Below are positions 36,318 through 44,149 of a DNA stretch of 64,000 nucleotides, piece after piece (position 1 is the first letter of the stretch; each line of letters opens with the position of its first letter). This DNA is from Saprospiraceae bacterium. Its GTDB lineage: Bacteria; Bacteroidota; Bacteroidia; Chitinophagales; Saprospiraceae. Location of the stretch: NCBI GenBank assembly GCA_028282725.1, contig JANQHF010000004.1, forward strand, positions 1 to 64,000, read 5' to 3'. Made by a program: the position numbers and the translations under genes. The notes beneath the pieces are model-generated. The model searched no databases and had not been told where the DNA came from. It saw only the letters and a program-made list of their open reading frames with translations.

Positions 36318-37118
36318 ATGAATTCCCCTACAGCACGGCGCCGGTCTTTGATCATAACCGGAATGCATCGGTCATACACCAGCCTGGTTGCAAGAGCCTT
36401 TCACGATGCCGGACTTTTTTTAGGAGACAATTTGATCGGACCTGCATCTTCCAATCCTTATGGTCATTATGAGAGCCGGGAGATCTATGATTTTCATCGT
36501 TCGTTAATGCATCAACATCAATTGAATTCCTGGTGGAATTATATCAATGTTGACAAAGCAGGGAAGCTGGCAGGGTCTGATCTCTTCAAAGACGCAGCCC
36601 GTGAGATCCTGGATATACATTTTCCTCAAATTCAATTTGGATGGAAGGAGCCGATGGCTTCATTTTTTATGTATGGGTGGCTGGAGGTATTGCCTGATCC
36701 TCATCTCGTTATCGTATTCAGACACCCGATAGCATGTGTGGCATCACTGATGAAAAGAACAACCGGGAACAAGCTTTTGAGACGCCGTCCAATGATGGCC
36801 ATACGTTGGTTCAATTTATGGGATCAGACTAATCTGAAATTATTAGATTTCTTGGAGGAGGCACCCGAAAAATGCATCTTGATCAATGCTCCGAATGACC
36901 TCAGACATTTGACCACTGTCAACGATCTCAATCAAAAGATCATCGGTCAATGGAAGATTTCAATCCAACCATTGGATTTTCGTTCGATTATAGACCAGGA
37001 TTTATTGAAGAATTCCGGAGTTTACTCCGGGTATCTTCTCTGGCTATTTCAACGAAGAAAACGGACGATTGGGATTTATAATAAACTCCTGAAGCGTGCA
37101 CAGGATCAACGCGGTTAA
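36318..37118 (+). CDS. Sulfotransferase-family protein
   Basis: A 266-aa protein of the PAPS-dependent sulfotransferase superfamily, from ATG at 36318. The 5'-phosphosulfate-binding loop is LIITGMHRSYTSLVARAF and the 3'-phosphate segment is VIVFRHPIACVASLMKR. The substrate is unknown; such enzymes are often found near surface polysaccharide or lipid genes, but none are here. A signal peptide is not evident. It is divergent from the desulfurase gene (79 bases) and its stop codon shares the sequence TTAA with the stop codon of pgk on the other strand. Confidence 0.83.
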   Translation: MNSPTARRRSLIITGMHRSYTSLVARAFHDAGLFLGDNLIGPASSNPYGHYESREIYDFHRSLMHQHQLNSWWNYINVDKAGKLAGSDLFKDAAREILDIHFPQIQFGWKEPMASFFMYGWLEVLPDPHLVIVFRHPIACVASLMKRTTGNKLLRRRPMMAIRWFNLWDQTNLKLLDFLEEAPEKCILINAPNDLRHLTTVNDLNQKIIGQWKISIQPLDFRSIIDQDLLKNSGVYSGYLLWLFQRRKRTIGIYNKLLKRAQDQRG

Positions 37119-38317
37119 TCTCTGATTGCCTTGATACCTGGCAACTTCTTTCCCTCAAGGTACTCAAGCATGGCTCCTCCTCCTGTGGAAACAAAACTCA
37201 CTGCATCATCCAGACCATTTTTCTTTATGGCTGCTACGGAATCACCACCGCCGATTAAGGAGAAAGCTCCATTTGCAGTAGCATCCGCTACCGCCTGGGC
37301 GATAGCGTTCGTGCCCTTCGCAAACCGGTCAAACTCAAACACACCCATCGGACCATTCCAGATAATCGTCTTTGCAGACCGAATGGCCTCAGAGAACTCC
37401 TCAATGCTCTGGGGGCCGATATCCAGTCCTTGCCAATTGTCCGGAATTTGCATGCTATCCACGATCTTTTGATTTGCTTCATTTGCAAAATCATCGGCTG
37501 CAACATTGTCCGAAGGCAGAAGCAATGCGGTATTTTTGAATTTTGCTTTTTCAAGAAGACCAAGGGCAAGTTCCATTTTATCTTCTTCACAAATACTATC
37601 CCCTATTTGTCCTCCTTGTGCCTTGAAAAAAGTATATGCCATTCCACCACCAACGATAACCGTATCTGCAAAGTCGATCAGTTTTTCCAGGAGCAATAGC
37701 TTATCTGATACTTTCGCTCCTCCGGTGATGGCAACGACCGGTCGTTGAGGGGTTAGAAGAACCTTATTGGCATTCTCTATTTCGGCCTGCATCAGGAATC
37801 CGAATGATTTGCTTCCACTTCCAAAAAATTGAGCCACCCCGGCTGTTGAAGCATGTGCACGGTGAGCCGTGCCAAAGGCATCATTTACATAGTGGTCACC
37901 CAACCTGGCAAGTTGGCGTGACATCTCTTCGTCACCCTTTGTTTCACCTTTGTGGAATCGTGTATTTTCCAGTAATAACACCTCACCGGCCTTCAATTGA
38001 TCCGACATGCGTTCTGCCTCATCACCAATACACGAAGAGGCAAATTTTACAGGGACCTTCAAAAGATCACTTAAATGAGGAGCAATATGGCGGAGGGTAA
38101 AGCTCTTCGTATCTATACTTCCATCATCCTTTAGTTTTTTCAAAGGGCGACCAAGATGAGACATAATGATCAGGGCTCCTCCACCATTCAAAATGTGTCG
38201 AAGGGTTGGCAGGGCCCTCCGGATGCGTGTGTCATCCGTAATATTGAATGCTTCGTCTAACGGAACGTTGAAATCTACCCGAACGAGTACCTTTTTTCCC
38301 TTGGGATCAAAGTTCAT
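37115..38317 (-). CDS. pgk: Phosphoglycerate kinase
   Basis: A 400-aa glycolytic enzyme that makes ATP from 1,3-bisphosphoglycerate. The substrate-binding N-terminal domain has VRVDFNVPLDE and SHLGRPLKKLKD, and the C-terminal domain has GGAKVSDKLLLLEKLID and the nucleotide-binding GGGDSVAAIKKNG. Length matches the family. It lies three bases downstream of gap on the same strand, so both are probably one transcript. It ends tail to tail with a sulfotransferase gene. Confidence 0.97.
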   Translation of the reverse strand: MNFDPKGKKVLVRVDFNVPLDEAFNITDDTRIRRALPTLRHILNGGGALIIMSHLGRPLKKLKDDGSIDTKSFTLRHIAPHLSDLLKVPVKFASSCIGDEAERMSDQLKAGEVLLLENTRFHKGETKGDEEMSRQLARLGDHYVNDAFGTAHRAHASTAGVAQFFGSGSKSFGFLMQAEIENANKVLLTPQRPVVAITGGAKVSDKLLLLEKLIDFADTVIVGGGMAYTFFKAQGGQIGDSICEEDKMELALGLLEKAKFKNTALLLPSDNVAADDFANEANQKIVDSMQIPDNWQGLDIGPQSIEEFSEAIRSAKTIIWNGPMGVFEFDRFAKGTNAIAQAVADATANGAFSLIGGGDSVAAIKKNGLDDAVSFVSTGGGAMLEYLEGKKLPGIKAIRD

Positions 38318-38320
38318 AGC

Positions 38321-39319
38321 TTATCCTTTGAGGATGAGCTCTGCCAGGTCGGCCAGTCTCGCAGCATAACCTGCTTCGTTATCGTACCAACTGACAACTT
38401 TAAGCATGTTTTCGTTAACTGCGGTCATTTTAGAATCGAAGATGGAAGAATGCGGATCCCTGACGATATCAGCAGATACAAGTGGATCTGTGCTGTACTT
38501 CAGTATACCCTTCATCTTGCCCCCGGCGTATTCTTTGAACAAAGCATTTACTGCATCGACTTCCGGCCTTTTCTCAAGATTGACATTCAGTTCTATCATA
38601 GAACCCGTAATGACCGGTACACGAACAGCGATTGCAAATATGCGATCTCCAAAATCCGGGATCACTGCTTTGATCGCGGAAGCCGCACCTGTGCTGGTCG
38701 GAACGATGTTGTATGCAGCAGCACGTGCTCTTCTCAAATCGCTATGAGGAGCATCCTGGATTTTCTGATCACTCGTGTATGCATGGGTTGTTGTCATGGC
38801 CCCGTTGATAATGCCATAGTGGTCATGTAAAATTTTCACAACCGGTGCCAGGCAATTTGTTGTGCACGATGCATTCGAAAATACATTGTGTCTGCGGTCT
38901 AATTCGTGATCATTTACACCCAGGACGATCGTCTGCACTCCTCCACCTTTGGCAGGTGCGGAGATCAGTACATCTTTTGCACCGGCATCCAGGTGGAGGG
39001 CAGCTTTTTCCTTAGTCCTGAATATTCCAGTGCATTCCAATACGAGGTCGACACCAAGTTCTCCCCAATTCAATTGAGAAGGATCCCTTTCGGCTGTAGC
39101 CTGAATATTTTGTCCATTTACTACAAGGGATGAGTCAGTAGAAGAAACAGTGCCATCAAACTTTCCATGAGCACTGTCAAATTTCAATAGGTGCGCAAGT
39201 GTTGCATTATCTGTCAGGTCGTTGATACCGACGACTTCAATATCTTGCGTTTCAAGTAGATTTCTGAAGGTGAGACGACCGATTCGTCCAAAACCGTTAA
39301 TTGCTATTTTCTTTGCCAT
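38321..39319 (-). CDS. gap: Glyceraldehyde-3-phosphate dehydrogenase
   Basis: A 332-aa NAD-dependent enzyme of glycolysis. Seen are the Rossmann N-terminus (KIAINGFGRIGRLTFRNL), the catalytic Cys in SNASCTTNCLAPVVK, the catalytic His in TTTHAYTSDQ and SWYDNEAGYAAR near the C-terminus. It lies three bases upstream of pgk. A -7 promoter element and a perfect inverted repeat lie just upstream. Confidence 0.97.
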   Translation of the reverse strand: MAKKIAINGFGRIGRLTFRNLLETQDIEVVGINDLTDNATLAHLLKFDSAHGKFDGTVSSTDSSLVVNGQNIQATAERDPSQLNWGELGVDLVLECTGIFRTKEKAALHLDAGAKDVLISAPAKGGGVQTIVLGVNDHELDRRHNVFSNASCTTNCLAPVVKILHDHYGIINGAMTTTHAYTSDQKIQDAPHSDLRRARAAAYNIVPTSTGAASAIKAVIPDFGDRIFAIAVRVPVITGSMIELNVNLEKRPEVDAVNALFKEYAGGKMKGILKYSTDPLVSADIVRDPHSSIFDSKMTAVNENMLKVVSWYDNEAGYAARLADLAELILKG

Positions 39320-39338
39320 GATGCTTTATTTAGGCCGT

Positions 39339-39346
39339 CAAAATTA
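39339..39346 (-). promoter_or_regulatory. Candidate gap promoter (-7 TAATTTTG)
   Basis: On the minus strand the sequence is TAATTTTG, an exact TAnnTTTG match, ending 19 bases before the gap ATG. Transcription would begin about 12 bases before the start codon. A convincing -33 element is not visible. Confidence 0.5.
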
Positions 39347-39377
39347 TAAAATTTCAATATAAAAACTGAGTTTGGAA

Positions 39378-39399
39378 CAAACATATGATTATATGTTTG
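39378..39399. promoter_or_regulatory. Perfect inverted repeat upstream of gap
   Basis: CAAACATAT and ATATGTTTG, nine-base arms around GATT, about 32 bases upstream of the gap -7 element. Too short a loop and no T-tract for a terminator; the position suits an operator of a dimeric regulator. Only one copy is seen in the window. Confidence 0.4.
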
Positions 39400-39626
39400 G
39401 CATATTTCAGATTATTATATTATCCAATTGACCATAATGGAAAATATTTGGAATATTATTTTGATTTTGAGAATTACCCTTTGCAGATTTGAATAAAATT
39501 GAGTCTGAACGAAATAATTTTTGGTACAGTCATTTTTTACCTCTTTTTTACAGGTGAAAAAATGTTCGTTGACTTTTGAAATGTCGGGTATCTATCAAAG
39601 CTTTGGGTCAAACAAATGAGTGTCCA
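39400..39626. other. Gene-free AT-rich stretch
   Basis: Between gap's upstream palindrome and the tandem repeat of the small peptide gene. I see no gene, only AT-rich DNA, including a run of T (about 39531-39550) and a repeat-like TTTTTTAC segment. Counting from gap, the whole gap is about 430 bases. Confidence 0.3.
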
Positions 39627-39670
39627 GGGTAATTTTGATGTCATATTAGGGTAGTTTTGATGTCATAATA
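39627..39670 (+). repeat. 22-bp tandem direct repeat, two copies
   Basis: Two back-to-back 22-bp units (39627-39648 and 39649-39670). Both begin GGGTA and share TTTTGATGTCATA; they differ at two positions. The spacing is two helical turns, as for paired binding sites of one regulator. It lies about 80 bases upstream of the small peptide gene. Confidence 0.6.
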
Positions 39671-39748
39671 TTGACGAAATATTTCGATCCGACCTGTCAG
39701 CATACCACCCTCCAACAAACAGGAAAGATCACATAACCCTATGAACCT

Positions 39749-39880
39749 ATGCAAATGAAACGAATTATTACAATGCTAGAGGTATACTCTGTGAAACAGG
39801 AAGATCTCGAAAAGGTCTTATTCTATGCCTTGCTTTTCGCAATGGCATTTGGTGCAGGCTTACAATTGACCAGTCTGTAA
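39749..39880 (+). CDS. Small membrane peptide, 43 aa
   Basis: A complete small frame: ATG at 39749 (or 39755), TAA at 39878-39880. The peptide has a basic N-terminus (MQMKRIITMLEV), a charged middle (YSVKQEDLEKV) and one hydrophobic helix (LFYALLFAMAFGAGLQLT). A strong terminator begins 21 bases after the stop and a tandem repeat precedes it, so this is a separate transcription unit. A single membrane-spanning microprotein is the simplest reading. Family not recognised. The flanking signals make it more credible than its length alone. Confidence 0.55.
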   Translation: MQMKRIITMLEVYSVKQEDLEKVLFYALLFAMAFGAGLQLTSL

Positions 39881-39901
39881 AGAGGAAAAGTTACCAATTT
39901 G

Positions 39902-39930
39902 AAAGGGCCGGGAAAAAATCCTGGCCCTTT
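39902..39930 (+). terminator. Strong terminator after small peptide
   Basis: An 11-base stem (AAAGGGCCGGG with CCTGGCCCTTT, one G-T pair) and a seven-base loop, ending in a T-tract TTTTC. It lies 21 bases after the small peptide stop codon and points rightward. Confidence 0.7.
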
Positions 39931-40071
39931 TCATTTGAAGAACGTACCATTTTTTTTAACGAATGCTAAGGACTACAAGATAGTGGTTAGTCCGCTGCTT
40001 ACGGTGATCTTTTGGGTCATTTTTTTGAAATAATTTTCACCGATCAAATTCTGCCTTACAACAGTACTCTG

Positions 40072-40581
40072 TCAATACTGACTTAACCTAAATTCCGGTT
40101 TTGATTTCATTTGAACGATAATCATACCGCCATATTCGTCTTCTCTGAATTGTTTAAATTGACTATCGCCAAGTAACATATTGGCAACCGTAGGAGTCGA
40201 ATTTGAATGACCGACAATCAGGACATTGGCTGATTTCATTTCTTTTAACTTCATCACGAATTCGTCAAGCTCTCTCACATCATAAAGGCTGATCGGTATT
40301 TTTTGGGATCTCGATGCCGGAGTTGCCGTTTCCCTCGTACGTTTGAAATCAGTTGAATAAATATGAGTCAGATTCTTGCCGGCCATCATTTTTCCCAAAT
40401 TTTCCGCTCTCTCCTGTCCTTTTGAGGTTAATGAAGGGTCAGGATCTGTCGTGGTTATTTTTTCGGCGTGTCTGATCAGGTATATCGTCGTCCCGTCGAA
40501 AGATGAAAGCTCATTCGTTGTGCTGCACGAGAATGCCATCAGCAAAATCACAATTACAAAAGGTATCCGTCTAATATTCAT
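40072..40581 (-). CDS. Histidine phosphatase-family lipoprotein
   Basis: A 169-aa phosphoglycerate mutase-like (SixA-type) phosphatase. The signal peptide ends in MAFSC (Cys near residue 19), so the protein is lipid-anchored. The active site is YLIRHAEK, with the catalytic His, and the Arg motif FKRTRETATPA; the second His is in VGHSNSTPTV. Substrate unknown. Gene order (five bases downstream of an SRPBCC protein gene) suggests cotranscription. Confidence 0.88.
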   Translation of the reverse strand: MNIRRIPFVIVILLMAFSCSTTNELSSFDGTTIYLIRHAEKITTTDPDPSLTSKGQERAENLGKMMAGKNLTHIYSTDFKRTRETATPASRSQKIPISLYDVRELDEFVMKLKEMKSANVLIVGHSNSTPTVANMLLGDSQFKQFREDEYGGMIIVQMKSKPEFRLSQY

Positions 40582-40586
40582 AACAT

Positions 40587-41093
40587 TTATTGGTTTACTA
40601 CTTCAAGATGTTTTTCGCCCGAATAAAAAATTTCTTTCTGATCCAACACGATTCCATGCTCCAGGAATGCCTTGAGATTGACCATCCAGAACGACCAGCC
40701 AAGGCTGCAGCCATAGAAGAAATCATACCATGCCTTACCTTCTGACGGAATGTCATTCTGGGTCAAGGCAAACTCTGAAACCTGGTCATCAATTTTCTCG
40801 AACCCGATAGTGACAATACCGGCTGGTAAAAATTCGAATTGGAATGTTTTGTTCTCCTCTACATTGAGCACCGAACCCTTTTGTGTCATTTCAGGCCAGG
40901 TATGCCAGATCCATTCAAATGTGTCCCCGGTTTCGACTTTTTGACCCGGAGGTAATGACTGACTATTCCGGCTGAAAATTGCAGACTTCAGGAACCACTT
41001 TTCCATTTCGCCTTGCACAGTCCAGGCGTCAAAAACCTCGTTGATTGTCGTGTTGATCCTTATTCTACGCGTGAAAGTATCGCGTCTTTCCAT
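40587..41093 (-). CDS. SRPBCC (AHSA1-like) domain protein
   Basis: A 168-aa single-domain protein of the START/AHSA1 helix-grip superfamily: TRRIRINTTINEVFDAWTV at the start, GDTFEWIWHTWPE and FQFEFLPAGIVTIGFEKI in the sheet, and a long C-terminal helix YGCSLGWSFWMVNLKAFLEH. These proteins bind hydrophobic ligands or partner proteins. No enzyme function can be assigned. It sits between cysM and a phosphatase gene on the same strand. Confidence 0.82.
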   Translation of the reverse strand: MERRDTFTRRIRINTTINEVFDAWTVQGEMEKWFLKSAIFSRNSQSLPPGQKVETGDTFEWIWHTWPEMTQKGSVLNVEENKTFQFEFLPAGIVTIGFEKIDDQVSEFALTQNDIPSEGKAWYDFFYGCSLGWSFWMVNLKAFLEHGIVLDQKEIFYSGEKHLEVVNQ

Positions 41094-41123
41094 AAGCAGA
41101 ATGCTTTCGGGAAAGGTACGATT

Positions 41124-42005
41124 TTATTCGAATAAATCGGAACTGAGGTAGCGGTCGCCGCGGTCACAGATGATGAAGACAATCACACCGGTTTCAATCG
41201 ACTCTGCGACTCTTAGCGCAGCACTGAGGGCCCCTCCTGAACTCATTCCGGCCAGGATCCCTTCTTCTCGTGCAAGACGATTGGACATGCCCCGGGCATC
41301 CTCTTCGCTTACATCAACAATGCGATCCACGCGTTCTGCCTCAAAGATCTTGGGGAGGAATTCCGGGGACCATCGACGAATACCTGGAATCCTGCTTCCA
41401 TCGGTAGGTTGTGTGCCGATGATCCGGATGGACTGATCTTTTTCTTTTAAAAATCGCGAGACTCCCATGATGGTCCCTGTCGTTCCCATCGAGGAAACAA
41501 AGTGAGTGACCCTGCCTTCGGTATCCCGCCATATCTCAGGACCTGTTGTCCGGTAGTGCATCTTGTAATTATCCGGATTGGCAAATTGATTGAGTATGAA
41601 GTATCCCTCTTCCCGAGCCATTCTCTCTGCTTCGGAACGTGAGAATTCTATGGTTTTTTCAGCTGGTGTAAGGATCACTTCGGCACCATAGGCCCGCATA
41701 GCCAGGATGCGTTCCCTGGTACTGTTCTCTGGCATCAAAAGTGTCATACGCAATCCCTTTAATTGGGCGATCATTGCCAAAGCGATACCCGTATTTCCGC
41801 TCGTCGCCTCCACCAGTCGGTCACCGGGTCGGATATCTCCCCGGCTCAATGCGCCGGATATCATGCCCAGAGCAGCCCGGTCCTTGACACTGCCACCGGG
41901 ATTATTCCCTTCGAGCTTGCCATAAATCTTTACCTCTGATTGTACAGGAATATTCAATAATTCTACGAGAGGAGTGTTGCCGATCAGTTGTTCGAGGTGA
42001 TTCAT
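41124..42005 (-). CDS. cysM: Cysteine synthase (CysM-type)
   Basis: A PLP enzyme that makes cysteine from O-acetylserine and sulfide (or thiosulfate), 293 aa. The PLP lysine lies in GNNPGGSVKDRAALGMI, the phosphate loop is EATSGNTGIALAM, and the C-terminal part has GILAGMSSGGALSAALRVA. The length and NNPGGSVKDR form favour CysM (cysteine synthase B). It lies in a cluster with cysE and a HAD phosphatase, which gives a consistent route from serine to cysteine. Confidence 0.94.
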   Translation of the reverse strand: MNHLEQLIGNTPLVELLNIPVQSEVKIYGKLEGNNPGGSVKDRAALGMISGALSRGDIRPGDRLVEATSGNTGIALAMIAQLKGLRMTLLMPENSTRERILAMRAYGAEVILTPAEKTIEFSRSEAERMAREEGYFILNQFANPDNYKMHYRTTGPEIWRDTEGRVTHFVSSMGTTGTIMGVSRFLKEKDQSIRIIGTQPTDGSRIPGIRRWSPEFLPKIFEAERVDRIVDVSEEDARGMSNRLAREEGILAGMSSGGALSAALRVAESIETGVIVFIICDRGDRYLSSDLFE

Positions 42006-42018
42006 GCTTGCTTTGTTT

Positions 42019-42636
42019 TCAAATGAGCTCTCGTTCCTTCAATTCAGACTTCAATTGCTGAGAAGAAGTAAAGTGTATGCTTTCGATGCCCATTTCTTGA
42101 GCCGCTTTCACATTTCTTAACGAATCATCAATGAAGAGTGCTTGTTCCGGTCGGACCCCGTAACGATCCATTATGATTTGATAGATTTCAGGAAGGGGTT
42201 TGCGCGTCTTTTCTTCTCCGGATACCACAATTCCATCAAACTTCTTCAGGAATTCAAATCGTTCTCGTGCGATGGGAAAGGTTTCAGCAGACCAATTGGT
42301 CAATCCAAACAGGCGATATTTTCCTGATTCAAGCAATTGGTTGAAGATCTGAATGGACTCTTCAATCAACCCGCCCAGCATTTCCTCCCAGCGACCGTAA
42401 TATGCCTTGATCTCCTCTTCATATTCCGGAAACTCTGCCAGTTTTTCTGCTGTAGCTTCATCGAGTGACCTTCCGGCATCTTGTTGTTCATTCCACTCCA
42501 TATCGCAAATGTGGGTCAAGAACCAATCGATCTTTTCTTCACTATCGAAAATCTGTCTGTACACATATCGAGGATTCCAATCGATCAAGACACCGCCCAG
42601 GTCAAAGATGATGGTCTCCGTCTTTCCTTTTTTCAT
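42019..42636 (-). CDS. HAD-superfamily phosphatase
   Basis: A 205-aa haloacid-dehalogenase-type hydrolase: catalytic FDLGGVLIDWN with nucleophile Asp at residue 12, followed by the cap domain, the T-motif LTNWSAETFP and the acidic motif FIDDSLRNVKAA. The related YihX/Had-IA proteins dephosphorylate sugar phosphates or FMN. It overlaps cysE by four bases and lies 13 bases before cysM, so it is in the cysteine operon; a link to serine or sulfur metabolism is only suggested by position. Confidence 0.88.
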   Translation of the reverse strand: MKKGKTETIIFDLGGVLIDWNPRYVYRQIFDSEEKIDWFLTHICDMEWNEQQDAGRSLDEATAEKLAEFPEYEEEIKAYYGRWEEMLGGLIEESIQIFNQLLESGKYRLFGLTNWSAETFPIARERFEFLKKFDGIVVSGEEKTRKPLPEIYQIIMDRYGVRPEQALFIDDSLRNVKAAQEMGIESIHFTSSQQLKSELKERELI

Positions 42637-43469
42637 CTGCTGATATTTTTGAAGACGAATTTGTCTACACCTCCCTCCTCGTTATTCATCAATGCCTGGT
42701 AGTATATCTTGGAATGTGGCGGTACTGATCTGGTAATCCAGGTGTTTCCACCAATGATGCTGTGTGCTCCGATGACCGTTTCTCCGCCCAGGATGGTCGC
42801 CCCGGAATACAGGATACAATGACTTTCTATGGTCGGATGTCTCTTCTTATCGGCATCTGCCTTATCGACACTCAGGGCACCGAGCGTGACACCCTGGTAG
42901 ATTTTAACGTGATCATGGATTTCGGTAGTTTCGCCGATTACGATACCAGTACCGTGATCGATGCAAAAGGAGGCGCCAATTTTGGCCGACGGATGGATAT
43001 CAATCCCTGTCAGGCTATGGGCATGTTCTGTAATGATCCGGGGAAGATCTTCGACTTTGAGTTGGTGCAGCTTATGCGCCACCCGATATGCAGCTATCGC
43101 ATAAAATCCCGGATAGGACCGGACGACCTCCCTTCTGCTGGTACATGCCGGGTCACCCTCATAGATGGCCATGATGTCCTTGTTGAGACATTCGTAAAGT
43201 TCGGGTAGAAACTCAAAGAAGGCATCCTTGATCTTGGTGGTGCCCAATATGGCATTCATGGGGTTGCGTAGAAGCAAATCTTCAAGGACGGACTGCAACC
43301 TTTTTTCTTCACCCTGGATGGCATCGTGGGTTGTCAGAGGAACACGTGCAAAATCCAGGTAAAACAGACCGAGGAGTTGTTTGAAAAAATCGGCAACCTC
43401 GGAAGGGGAAGGGCAGGTCTGACAGATGGAATGTTCTTCGATCAGACGGGCGGCAAATTCCTTTTTCAT
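42633..43469 (-). CDS. cysE: Serine O-acetyltransferase
   Basis: Activates serine to O-acetylserine for cysteine synthesis, 278 aa. The N-terminal helical domain leads to left-handed parallel beta-helix repeats: DIHPSAKIGASFCIDHGTGI, VIGETTEIHDHVKIYQGVT and ATILGGETVIGAHSIIGGNTW. The catalytic His lies in the DHGTG segment. A C-terminal tail follows (YYQALMNNEEGG), without the classic final Ile needed to bind cysteine synthase strongly, so complex formation is uncertain. It is the first gene of the cysteine cluster; a -7 promoter element lies upstream. Confidence 0.94.
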   Translation of the reverse strand: MKKEFAARLIEEHSICQTCPSPSEVADFFKQLLGLFYLDFARVPLTTHDAIQGEEKRLQSVLEDLLLRNPMNAILGTTKIKDAFFEFLPELYECLNKDIMAIYEGDPACTSRREVVRSYPGFYAIAAYRVAHKLHQLKVEDLPRIITEHAHSLTGIDIHPSAKIGASFCIDHGTGIVIGETTEIHDHVKIYQGVTLGALSVDKADADKKRHPTIESHCILYSGATILGGETVIGAHSIIGGNTWITRSVPPHSKIYYQALMNNEEGGVDKFVFKNISR

Positions 43470-43509
43470 GATAAGATCTTCTCTACAGTAAAATATTCAA
43501 TAATATAAA

Positions 43510-43517
43510 TCAAAATT
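43510..43517 (-). promoter_or_regulatory. Candidate cysE promoter (-7 TAATTTTG)
   Basis: On the minus strand, TAATTTTG, an exact TAnnTTTG match, about 41 bases before the cysE start. The leader would be about 35 bases. No clear -33 element at the usual distance. Confidence 0.4.
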
Positions 43518-43604
43518 ACCACCAGATGTTGTACAGATACATTGCCAATATTTGATCCGGGGTGGGAACTTTTGTCCTGTGAAAGGCATTTATGCTATGG
43601 TTTG

Positions 43605-43612
43605 TACTTTTG
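43605..43612 (+). promoter_or_regulatory. Candidate ssrA promoter (-7 TACTTTTG)
   Basis: TACTTTTG matches the Bacteroidota -7 consensus exactly and lies 27 bases upstream of the mature tmRNA 5' end, a sensible distance for a short processed leader. Confidence 0.45.
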
Positions 43613-43639
43613 TACGGCAAAAAAGTTATTTGAAGAAAT

Positions 43640-44002
43640 GGGGCCGACAGGAATTGACAGGAAAGAATGTTGGTAAGTAAGCATGTCGCAGGAAGATTGC
43701 TCACTGCGCAAAAAATGGTAATTGAACTTTAATTGGCGAAAGACAATTCGCTCTAGCTGCCTAATCCAGGATTAGAAAGCTTTTAGGCCGTTTGATTGAT
43801 TCCTAATACACATCATACCGCCTTCAAAAACTTTAGGATAGGAGCGTTAGAATGCTTCGGCTATCGCTCCGAAGATCCGGAAGCTAAGCGTGTAGTGGCT
43901 GTTCTTAAGCCGGCTGTACGTCGAAAATGTAAGTAGGAACTAAGCATGTAGAAACCTTATGGGCACTTTGTCTGGACGGGAGTTCGAATCTCCCCGGCTC
44001 CA
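43640..44002 (+). ncRNA. ssrA: Transfer-messenger RNA (tmRNA)
   Basis: Rescues stalled ribosomes. The 5' end GGGGCCG pairs with 3' CGGCTCC (one G-T pair) to form the acceptor stem, with discriminator A at 44002. A T-arm is present (GGGAG, TTCGAAT loop, CTCCC) before it. The tag reading frame at 43735-43764 codes GERQFALAA followed by TAA at 43762-43764, the GE...ALAA type known from Bacteroidota. The sequence after the discriminator is CCCA rather than CCA, so the tail is probably added after transcription. Length about 363 nt, normal for tmRNA. The resume codon is taken as GGC at 43735; a different preceding codon cannot be excluded. Confidence 0.93.
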
Positions 44003-44019
44003 CCCAGTAATATGATAGA

Positions 44020-44040
44020 CAAGGGGTTTTACACCCCTTG
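44020..44040. terminator. Palindrome after ssrA (repeat family P)
   Basis: CAAGGGGT and ACCCCTTG arms with loop TTTAC, 18 bases past the tmRNA. It may end the ssrA transcript, but it has no T-tract and belongs to a repeat family with at least six further copies in the window. Confidence 0.5.
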
Positions 44041-44061
44041 CAATCTCGTTGACCAGTATTT

Positions 44062-44089
44062 GTCCTTTTTTCAGTCGATAAAAAAGGAC
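44062..44089. repeat. Perfect 10-bp inverted repeat
   Basis: GTCCTTTTTT and AAAAAAGGAC flank CAGTCGAT. Perfect ten-base arms. No second copy seen in the window. It could act as a bidirectional terminator downstream of ssrA (T-tract on each strand). Confidence 0.5.
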
Positions 44090-44149
44090 GAAAAAATCTT
44101 GGCGAAATTAAGCCAACACCCGCATGGCAGGCATCCCTCAACCCACCAA

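Noticed and set aside
43905..44141. Minus-strand frame overlapping the tmRNA 3' half
   Set aside because: It reads antisense to the ssrA acceptor and T-arm; such frames are a common false call at tmRNA/tRNA genes.
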